64,000 nt of DNA from contig NC_052139.2 of the NCBI RefSeq assembly GCF_016086655.4, positions 23,750,002-23,814,001 of the forward strand. The letters run 5' to 3'. Under the pieces are notes generated by a model that saw nothing but the letters and a program-made list of their open reading frames with translations, was not told the DNA's origin and searched no databases. The DNA is from Lepeophtheirus salmonis (taxonomy: Eukaryota; Arthropoda; Copepoda; Siphonostomatoida; Caligidae). The translations under genes and the position numbers were made by a program. Positions 1 through 11,100 of the stretch are shown piece after piece. The number at the start of each line of letters is the position of its first letter. The first letter of the stretch is position 1.

Positions 1-125
1 CATTATTAGGGGAAATCCAAGGACTGACAGTTTAGGACCAATTCTAAGGAATGAGAGTTCAACGGACTGACGGTCTAAGGAAAAGGTTCCAAGGACGGAC
101 AGACTGGACTGAACTAGATCGAATG
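1..125. repeat. GGACTGAC-type short imperfect repeat
   Basis: Variants of the word GGACTGACAG/GGACTGACGG/GGACGGACAG recur about every 30-40 bases from the window edge to about 115, with AAGG or CTAAGG spacers. The array may extend left of the window. It reads as a degenerate minisatellite or the end of a repetitive element. No coding signal is seen. Confidence 0.4.
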
Positions 126-257
126 AGTAAGAACCTACACAGTTCTTCTAATAGATCCATCACCAATCTTCAGTATAACTCTCTATTATTCATGAACACA
201 CGTAGAAGTAACTAATTTATATCAACAATAAAATAATAATGATATAAGCTTTGCAAG

Positions 258-358
258 ATAAAACATATATTCAAGTACCAACAACAAAAAAGATTCGGGC
301 TCGTCTAAGGTCATATTTTTTCAACTATAATCATGACTATGCTTCTAATGATCGACAA
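258..358 (+). CDS. Candidate upstream coding exon (unproven)
   Basis: An open frame runs from about 251 past 358 and contains a basic stretch (KKIRARLRSYFFNYN). A GCAAG acceptor-like site ends at 257. A GTGCAAG donor-like site follows position 358 and would end the exon in phase 0, which is what the well-supported exon starting at 2026 needs. A second possible donor (TCTAG|GTATAA) after 390 gives phase 2 and would not fit. There is no polypyrimidine tract before the acceptor, so this may be a chance ORF. Confidence 0.27.
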
Positions 359-1084
359 GTGCAAGAAAGATCTCTTTATCATATATCTAGGTATAATTAC
401 ATCAACTCAACTTCCTCACACATTTTAAATTTCTTGTTTTGTTAAAAAATTAAAAACTCTTGTTACAGGATTGTTTTGATAAAAAGTCAACTATAAAGTT
501 GAAAAATATTAGGACTTAGATCTCTGGAAACAATCATTTGATTGCAAAAAACATAAATTTTTAGATCGAAGTAACATATGAACAATGTGACCGGAAGAAA
601 ATATCCTCTTGAATTCAATGTGCGTAAGTTCGCACACAGATCATTCATAGGGAACGAAATATAATTTATGTATATGGGCTTCAAAAATAATTTCTAGGTT
701 ATTATTTCATTAATTTATTACTATGCAAAGCAATAATTCAAAATACATCTATAACCATCTTTTGACATTTCATAAATTTCAGCTCGCTAGGCACATCACG
801 TTTAAAGTTTATTCATAGCATAAAAGTGTGGTAACGAACAAGCTAACTACTATTCTGTTTTATATATTCATAATATAATTAAATGAAGGCATAACCAGAA
901 AAAAAAACATGTTTGTATTGATGATGCTCTGGAAATAGGAGTATGAGAGATAAAATGAGGGATGTAAATCCTAAGAAAATTTCAGTGAGCAAGTTTTGTT
1001 GTTTGCATGGGTATCTCTATTTAATCAGGTGAGACTAAAACGCAGTGCCGATTTTTTTTTTTTTTGGGTCTTAGTATTCATTAT

Positions 1085-1840
1085 AAAAAAATGTTTTTTG
1101 CAACTCAAGGAGACTAAATAGGTAGTTGAGTTATAAATGAAAAAATGACGGTCGTCTCGAAAACAACTATACGAATATGGACGTTTCCTAAGTTTATTCA
1201 AAGTTAAAAAAAGTAAGCGGTCAAAATTGTGTTTTCTATAATTTTCCAGGGAAAAAAATGATTCCTAAAAAATATTGGATTTGTAGGAAAAATAAAGTTT
1301 GTAGAAATTTATCTACAGATTTATTTTCATATAAATTTAACCTACAAAAATTCATATATCGTTTTCTAAATAATTTTTCAATTTTTTCCTTTTTTTTTCG
1401 TTAAACGTCAATTTTAAAAAAGAAATGCCGCAAAACGGTGCATTTTGGACTGAAAATTTTAAAATTAAATTATTCTAAATGTACATTTTATAAAATAATT
1501 TCTCCAATATTTGCCAAAAATGAACAACTTATCAAGGATTATTTTCTACACGACATTATTTTTAATTTTTTTCAGCAAGTACGAAAAAAATCTAGGAAGG
1601 ATTGTGTTCCTTTTTACAATGCCAATAAATTTTATTCACCAATTTTTTGCAAAATTAGTACAAAACAGCTTTTTGTAATTTCCTTTGCAAACTTTGATTT
1701 GGCTATTTCTTAATAAAAATAAAGACACACTTCTTAGCTAAACAATTTTATATTCCTTCAACGGACCATCAAAAAAAAAAAATCATGTGTTGCTTTGCTA
1801 TTTGAAGTTTATAAAACGTTTTTTAAGAAATTCATAGTGA
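1085..1840 (+). repeat. Dispersed ~750-bp repeat, copy 1
   Basis: This AT-rich non-coding block matches, along its whole length, the reverse complement of 8050-8800. Shared landmarks in order are TTTTTTGCAACTCAAGGAGAC, TTTCATATAAATTT, GTTAAACGTCAATTTT, TTTGCAAAATTAGTACAAAA and TATTTGAAGTTTATAAA. The divergence (substitutions and indels throughout) indicates an old pair. No ORF and no clear terminal inverted repeat was found, so the element class is unknown. It lies 5' of the first firm exon. Confidence 0.65.
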
Positions 1841-2025
1841 TACATATATATACCGAAAATATTTAGCATTTAAAACTCTAGATATTATCTTTTGTCCGTA
1901 TATTTGGGACCATCATAACAAAAACAAATTTTATAATTGTTTCCTCCTACCTTTCTGTCGTATAAACTTTTGTTGCTAAATGTTGACTCCAATTTGATGT
2001 ATTTAACATTATTATTATTTTTCAG

Positions 2026-2196
2026 ATTGGCTATCCAGATGGAAAATTTGTGGAACTTCCTCTACTGAATGAATATACAGGATTTCATGTCAAGACAGAG
2101 CTCAATAATTATACAACTACTCGCAAACTAAATCCTATTTACTTGTGTACAGCATTACACGGTGGAGTGCTTGATAATCCAAAAGGCAAAAATAAA
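2026..2196 (+). CDS. Exon A of the KIAA0825-like gene
   Basis: A TTTTTCAG acceptor ends at 2025 and a GTTAAT donor begins at 2197. The 57 codons start and end in phase 0. They read IGYPDGKFVELPLLNEYTGF, then HVKTELNNYTTTRKLNPIYL, then CTALHGGVLDNP. This is the most upstream exon I can support well. The intron after it is about 0.7 kb. Confidence 0.7.
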
Positions 2197-5100
2197 GTTA
2201 ATTTCATTACATTATTTCCAATATATAAATTTGACTAAATTACCCATGTATACTGCAATTTACATGAGTAAACATATTTAATTAAAAACAGTTTTATTTA
2301 GATAGGAAGTTAACGATATGAATTTTTGGGGCCGATTATTGGGGAGATTAATATACTTATAATCGATTATTTGGTTGATTTTCTTTTTAAATTAACCTTT
2401 TGAGACCCTAGTATAATGAATCCCACAAAAGCCAAGCCTGGCATCTCCAGCCATTGTAGCATTTATCAATAACTATAAAAAAAGAAGATTATTCGTAAAT
2501 ATTTTAATAAACTACATAGTACATTTTTTACATTGTGGGCTCAGTTATATTTTATTTATAGTCTGTATGGCCGCGCATAATATTTTATTCAAATTTTGAG
2601 TATAATAAAAATTATTGATAATTGATTTTTAAATATAATGAAAATGATGATTTCCTAATTTTATGTCACAATTCTTAAGTTACATTGATTTTAAAAGTCA
2701 AATACATTAATTTAGTGCAAAAGAACATTCAAAAATGGTTTATTAGCAACATTTGGATTTTATTAGTTTAGTAGGGGGTATCGGTAATAATGGCTAATTT
2801 AACACTGCTTAAAATTGGTCAAAATTGTTTTATGGCAAATTTTTTAAGGAATTATTAGAGCTTAACTGTAATGACATTAACTTTTCAAAAATACTGAAGT
2901 TGTCAATGAGAGTTCTGGAAACTCATTGGAAAAATGGGATATTATATTTCAAATCATGGATCCTAAAAATATTCGTAAAAGCGAAAAACATCAGGATAAA
3001 GTTCTTTCTACTGTGATTCGTTGTGATTCAATGCAAAAGTTTGAATTCAAAGAAGATCCACTTCCATGTAAGGATATTGAACTTATTTTTCCTTTTAATT
3101 TATTCTAGAATAAATTTAGTATAATTTTATCCGTATTAGGTGGAATATTTTAACGTTAGGTTACTTGAAAATATCTTTTTTGTATTACCTACAAGTTTAC
3201 ATCAATTCAGCTACTATTTGAAAACAATCTTCAAGAAAAATCAAGAAAAAAAGAAAATATAGTTTTTACTTCATATATATTTAACTTCTTACTAAAATTT
3301 CTAAGAGATATTTGAGTGAGTTATAAGCATTGTATTCAAATTTCTAGGTTTATTTAAAATACCCAAGAATTTCAACTAAAGTTTAGACTCTCTATTTGAT
3401 TTAAGAGACTTATATTGGCCCCGATATTGTCTTTCACATAAAATCTATCAATTTCTCATTCTTATGTTATGAAGATTAATTTTAACTGCTTTAATTGCAA
3501 TTTGCGGAACATCCAAACGTTTATAAAAATAGTTTGTTCCTAGAAGTGAAGAATAATGTGTACAAAAATACAATTGTAATCTACACTCAATTTTCCGAGA
3601 ACCATTCCAGCTTGCTTTCGTGATGAAGGTCTACATTTCAAAAACTCTAATATGAGACAGTATTGTATTAAATAGATAACTAGAAAGATAATAATTCGTC
3701 ATGGATGAGATAATTGGGTTACACCAATAATAGTTTTATGCAACTATTGTATTCAAAACTATTAAAACAAAGACAACTATTTGCCTTCTCAACCTTCAAT
3801 ACTAGTTTTACCATGATGGTTTGGACGTAAAAAATATATGACAATGGTCAATGTGATTTCTTCTTAATGTTTAGACTATAGAGATAAAATACTGTATCTC
3901 TATATTTTAAAACTCTGTATTTTCAGTTAAAATATTAATTTTTTTATTGAATATTTAATAATTAGTCAGCATATACTGTGTTTGTGTCAAAAAAGTTCGG
4001 AAATCAAACATAAATAAGTTGATTAGATGACTAACTTTGTCATAAATACTAATAAAATAAATGGGATATGAAGCATATTTAAATGAAGCCCCTTTTCTAA
4101 AATATTAATTACTTTTTGTTACAATTAGTAAAATAATCGACTTCATTAAACTTAATTTCGAAATACTTTTCACACAACCTACCATAGCTTATTTATTAAA
4201 TATTGCTTAAGAAAATTAAAAGTTAAACTGAAAAAATCATAATCATACAAAAGTTACAAATAATGTGTGGTTTACATAGCTATAATATTTCATTCATATC
4301 TCTAATTAAAACTTTTTATTAATAGCTGAATATACTAGGTGGAATCTAAATATTTACACAGTTTGGATATTGATCTTGAATATATGTTACAAAAATATTA
4401 TTTTATGCAAAACTATTTCCAATCGTGTCAGCCATATCTCTATTCATATATATTGTAACTTTGGCTGATACAAAAACAGCAATGATCTTACTTAAAGGTA
4501 TACAAGACTTACGAATGTAGTTCGGATCCATTTCAATCTAAAGCCTTTACTTTATATAAACATCCAAATATTTCAAAGATGTATTTGAGTTAAATATAGG
4601 CATTGTATTAAAGTTTTGGGATAAGTTAAGATATTCGTCCCAATATGACTCTTTTAAAATAAAATTGATGAATTTTGGATTTTTATATTGTGACAATACA
4701 TTTTGGCTATTTAAAGTGCATTTTGAGGCGAATCCAAAGGGTAAATAAGAATAATTTTTTATAGTAATATACGATTATTCGTAAATTAATACAAATATTA
4801 TCCAAAGTTAATTTGGAGAAAAATAATTCCAGCTTACATTTTTGTTCTCGGACAACCCATTGTTTCATCTCAACATGCGATCGAATGAAATAATCAATTG
4901 GATTAACATCTGGGTTATAGGGGGTCAGTTCGATTTCTCTCTATAATTCTATAAAGATAATCAGTCTTCCTATCTACTCCAATTAGCTTTGAAGTTTCAG
5001 TGGGAGTATGACTCACACGAATTGAAGTAGTTACCTGAGTCTTCTCTCCAACTTTGATAAGCTAAGCCTCAAAATCTTACTTTTGAATTAGTCTATTTAA

Positions 5101-8100
5101 AAAAAAAATCCTTTTTTATGTTCTTTTAGTTGATTAGATGGAGTTGCACTGATTTTTTCTTTTTCTTCTTTGTTTGATAGCTTGTTGTTATGCAAATTTT
5201 TGCTTCTGAAGTGAGCAATATTGTCTATCTTGGTGTAAACTTTTAAAAAAATGCATAATAAATAAAAAAATACAAAGTGTTAAGATCAAATTGGAGCATT
5301 TTTCAGAAATCCTTAAATTTCCACTGATCCCTCATTTTTCGGCGAATTTACTTGAAAGTTGACTGGAGTTCTACATGTAAATGTTTAAAAAGGGATCATT
5401 CGATGTATCCGCCTCCAAGATGAATCACAGTCTGGATCCGGGTTCGAAAGAAGGAAGAGGTGCTTTCATGGCATATTGGTCATTGCCTCCTTGATTGAGA
5501 CAATCAGAGAGACCTTAATGGCATGAGATGTCCGACTTGTTATAGATTCAACTTTACGCAGGCAAAATAATCAATCACATTAGGACCAAAACTGCCAAAG
5601 AAGGGGGGGGGGAGATGAGTTTTGTAGCCTTCAGCTGTCTCCTATCCTTGACTTTATCAATGAGAAACTGAGCAGTTTGGATCTTGTATATCAGACATCT
5701 CAGGTTTTCCAACACGTAGGGTTTCATGGCTACTTTTTTTGGTCTCCAAACAGTGACCGATGAAGCTGAAGCTTTTGGATGGGTCATTTTTGATCATGGT
5801 CTGAACTTTTTAGATTAATTCGCTTATCCTGACTTTCCTGGTTGGCTTTTTTTAGAACTGATGACGGATATGGGATTATCAGTCTCCAGAAGAGCCATAT
5901 GAATCTTTTGTACGGCCTCAATTGAGACGCCAGTCACATTTGAGACCTCCCAACTTGAAATCTCCTTGTCATTGGGACAAAAATCATCGTCAACGACGTT
6001 CTTTCTTTGTAAATTTAATCTTCTTTATATCTCAAGCAGCTGTCATCATGATGCCCAAAACTTCAATTAAGTTTGTTGATAGAACAATATTTCTACTGAC
6101 AAAAAAAAGGCGTTATCTATGAGCTGCATAAAAATAGAATTATTTACATAAAAAAAGAATTATTTAATCTTAAAACTCTCTGTATGAATAATAACATACT
6201 TTCAATATATTCCCTATACTAATAATGTTTTAAATGCAAAAGGTCTCCTTTTTATAACAATAATTCATCCCCCCCCCACACACACAAAAAAGCATATGAA
6301 AGACAGCAGATATTAATCTCTGTCTTATTTCTGTAATACCACATGAGTTTCAACCTCAGAATTTTGAAATGTAAAGTTATAATTTTTTTTTGTCTACACT
6401 CTGTATATATTTTTATTAGTTTGATCTTTTAACTTTTTTTTTTGCATTTAATGCAAAAGATTAGTTTACAAGTGTAGTTTATTTGTTGCATAAAACCACT
6501 CGTACTAATGCAATGAATTTTAGTAGAATTCGTTATTTGCAGCGAATATGCCTTACTAATTGTTTTAATATTTAATTGCTAAATAGAACTTAACATACCC
6601 CTTGAGTTAAACAAAAATTGAGTCATTCTTAAATATATTTTTATTCCAGCAAAGAAAGACTTCATTGCCACTGTCAAAGAATGTACTGAGAAAATTTATA
6701 TTCATGCAGGAGCTATGACTTGTTTATTGTTAGAAAACGGGGATATTAATCCACTTTATTCCATCCTGGGCTCTGTTTTTCTAACTTTGAATAAGCTCAA
6801 TTTTTACTCCAACTATTTTAAAGAAGGCGACTCTGATCCATTTTCAAACTCAACCGTGACACTCAAAAAGATTGCGGACACGATTGCAAAAAAGGTAAGA
6901 CGAAAAAATTTGCAGAAATTTAGGGTTTCCTCAATGGAGAACGGATAGTTCACTGCGCTCTTTCACACCCAGAAAGTTCACTTCCCTCTTTTCATCCCAA
7001 GAAAAGTTCCTTCCGATTCAAGTGAATCACGTGAAAAGTTTATCCGGATCCAATTTCATCCCGAGGAAAACTCATTTCTAACAATGCATATATTTGGAAT
7101 ATATCTTAATGAAAAAAATCAACTATGATCCGGTATTTTATTTTAATTTTTAATAGAAAGATTTTATCATTTCATCTACTCATTATCCTGCTAAATAAGT
7201 TTCTAATTTAAATAATAACATATCCTTAACGAAAAACTTTATTTTACTCTTAACCAACGATTGCAACAAATTTGCCCATACCTTATACCATATACAAGAA
7301 AAATTATCACTCTTTGTGGTGAATATTTAAAATTATCTAGACTTTTAGTTCTAAAGTACATTTTACTGTCTCTAATAATTGTACTATATTATATAAACTA
7401 TGTTTTTATCTTGGGATGAACTTGTCTTGGGATATACTTTCTTCGCAATGAACTTGCTTTGGAATTAATTAGTCTTAAGTTGAACTTGCCTTAAGGCGAA
7501 AAGAGGGTAGTAAACCTTCCGGGGGTGAATAGAGCGCCGTGAATTTTCCAGTAACCTTCCCCAATATTTAAAGTTATTTTGTCTTATTAAAGTTTGAACT
7601 CAAGTCATTGAAGTTTCAAAAGTATTTCAAATACATTTAAAATTTATTTAATACTTAAAAAGGTAGATAAATTGTTGTTTAGTGAATGGAGGAAGAGTCC
7701 TATTTACTAATATTAGTTTATAGATAAAGTGATTGAAGATATTACTAGATATAAAATACTAGCAAAGGATTACTCGGCGTTGCTTGGTTAAAGGAGGGAG
7801 AGGAAAATCACAATAAAAATGGTCAAATTAGTGGAGATAATTAAAAAAATATTCAGAAAATATTTCTATATACTAATAATTATAATATGAATGTTTCGTT
7901 GTTGTCGAAAAAGATCCTGATAATTATAATTCTCTTGGATTCTTCAGACTATATCAATGAAGTTAAGTAAGTTAATCCAACAAGTCTTATCATTACAACT
8001 CCTCCCCCCAAATACTATTACTATTACTTCTTGTAACCTTAGTTGTATTATTATGAATAAATAAAAAATAATGTGTTTATAAACTTCAAATAACACACAA

Positions 8101-11100
8101 ACATATATGTATCTAAAATATTATCTAGATGAGAAAAATATTTTTTATTTACTTCAAAAAATTCACAAAGCAAAGAAAATTGAAAAAATAGCTTTTTTTT
8201 GTACTAATTTTGCAAAAAATAGTTAATAGCATTTATTGGAATATAAAGAAAGAGGAACCTACTAATATTTTTTTTGTTCTTGCAAAAAAAAAATAACTGG
8301 TTCATGTTTGCAAATATTGCAAAAATTATGTAATAAAATTTTCTGAAAATTGAAAATACTCTGATTGCAATGTTTTACGTGCATTTTCTAACGCAAAAAG
8401 CTTCGTCTTTTGGCATTTATCTAAAAAAAAATCGAAAATTGACGTTTGATGAAAAAAAAAAAAAAAAAAGAGAGGAAAAATAAGTAAAATTATTCAAAAA
8501 ATGACATATTTTTCAGTTAAACATCTATTTTTATTTGACAAATTTATATGAAAACGAATCTTTGGATAAAGTTCTACAAACTTTACTAATCCCATATTCC
8601 ATTGGAAGTTCATTTTTTTTCACCTGAAATAAAGAAAATTGCAATTTCTACGGATTTCTTTTTTAGCCTAAAGCTTTTTGGATTTTGAATAAATTTAGAA
8701 AACGTAGTAATTCGTATAATTGTTGTTGAAACGCCAATCACTTATTGATAAATACCTCAACTGCCTATATAGTCTTCTTGAGCTGCAAAAAGCGTTTTTT
8801 GGGGGTTGGGTATGGTGTAGTAGGTATAATCCCCTCTTATAGAACCTCCCCAAAAATCCCCGGTGATTCCTAGAGAAATAAATAATTTATATATATAATG
8901 ATTTCACCTAAAGATTCCTAGGTTAGATGGAGTAATTGTACTACGAATATGTTTATTTATAATTAATCAGTGCAACTACATATAACTAATTGAAGGAACA
9001 TTAAATAAAATAAAAAAATCGATACTACCCTCGTAGTCTGTCCCAGCTCAAAAGAGGGACCAATGGTAGATTTCAGCTTCCTTTGTTCAATGGCGTGGGA
9101 ATTTATAAAGGACATATACACACACACACAAAATCTCTCTTTTATATATATACAGATAAGATAAGATATGTGTATGTCAATCACATAGAGAGTAGTGCTG
9201 TGACAAATCTTCTCAGCATGTACCATTCTTTAAAAACAACTAGTTCCAGGCTGTCACAACACCTAGCGGATGACTTATATGTCTTAGTTTTTTCAAGCTC
9301 TATTGAAGAAGTAATATTTTGATGAACAAATATATCTTAGTTATTTTGTATAAGAACTTATGTAGGTATATAATTTAAAATTTGTGACTCTAAATTTAAA
9401 AATACTTTTTCATATTTCTTTATGCAACATATTCTATAAATTTTTTTTTAGAATAAATGTTGTTTGATTTTTTGAATATTGTTTTCTTACTTAAATAGGT
9501 ATAAAACCTAATATTAACATACTTCTATTTTATGAAAGCATTTAGATATAAAATCAGAGCTCATCAACCCCTACTTTCTCCTTCCCAAAATAACAAATGA
9601 TAAAATACATATACTAAAATTATCGATATTTTTTTTTATCAAAACGTTTTAAAAAACGAATTATATGGATATGTATGTACTATCTACTAGGTTTTCTAAA
9701 CTACCGCTAAATTGTCTTTCATTGAGATCCTGGGAAACCAATTTTCTAATTTTGGGATCTCAGAGGACTCCACCATGAAATAGTAATCATAAATACTGCT
9801 GCGTTATTCAAGTAATTTTTTTTTAATATTTGAAGAAGAATAAATGTTATTCAATCCATTCATTCGTGAAAGAATCAAAATTAATTCATGCTTCCTGCAT
9901 TAGAGAGTTAAGTTGTACTTAAATAGATATTTGTTGTTCTTAAAGGTGTTTTTTTTGGCATACTCTTATTTGTTGCACACCATTTGTACTGTGGCAGAAA
10001 TCGTTAAAACTTCGCGTCACAAGTATTTTATTTTTGAGTCCTATTCGTGTATAATATCGTAGCTTAATAAGTTTTAGATTCAACTCCAGTCACACCCAGT
10101 TCTGGTGTTTACAAAAACAATAGAAATTAATATTTCAAGAATATTAGACTAACATAGACAAAATTTCATTGAATATTGAAAATAAGCTTTAAAACAATCA
10201 AATGATTTTATTTGCAATTATTCTATAGCTCTGACTTTTTAATTAAAAACAATCTTATATTCAAAATGTTTAAAATTAAGACAATCCCTTTTTTCAGATA
10301 ATAGTCTACCATAAAGATGTAATAAGTAGTGTAATTCTTCATGAAGGAGAGAGCAATGATTGGAATTCTGAGACTCCTCCCTTCGAAGGACAAAGGATTT
10401 CTTTTAACATTCAATTTTGGTGGTATTACATGAGTGGTATTAGAGCGGATCTTTACAACTCTCTGTCCTCCACAATCGCTAAAAATATTCTACATGCTGT
10501 TTTGGATGATTCTTTGTCGATCCTAACAGTACGTTATTGTCAGGTAGTTATTTGATCTTTTTTTATGTTTTATATATTTGCACCTTAATGATTCGTTTGT
10601 GCCTCTTAATTAATGAACTGCAATTAAAATTTAGTATAAGCTCTGTTTATTATATAGTGATTTTAAATTATTTGATAATAGATTACTCCGAATCCAGCTC
10701 GAATGCCACAGTTTCGAGGTGATATATTTGCAATTTTGATGGTATCAGTGGATTTCTTATTGAGTTTAGTATCCTGTTTGAGCCACTTATTCTGTCCTTT
10801 GCCAATTCATCTTGCTTCCCGTTCCATACATGCTAAATGCACTGCCTTAACGTTAGCACTTACACTTATGGGATTGCCAATTAAAATCCTTCACGCTTCG
10901 ATAAAAAAAGATGAATCTATAGTGAAAAGTAATAAGTTAGATCCAATCGAGAAAAAGGTAAAATTTATCATATTTTGATAGAGATGCATAACTAAATCTG
11001 TCTTTATATTTTAGAGTAATCCCCTAAATAGTCATGAAGATGAACTTATCCGTTGGCTTTCACTCACTACTCTTCATGCATCCTCAACAAACAACCTCAA

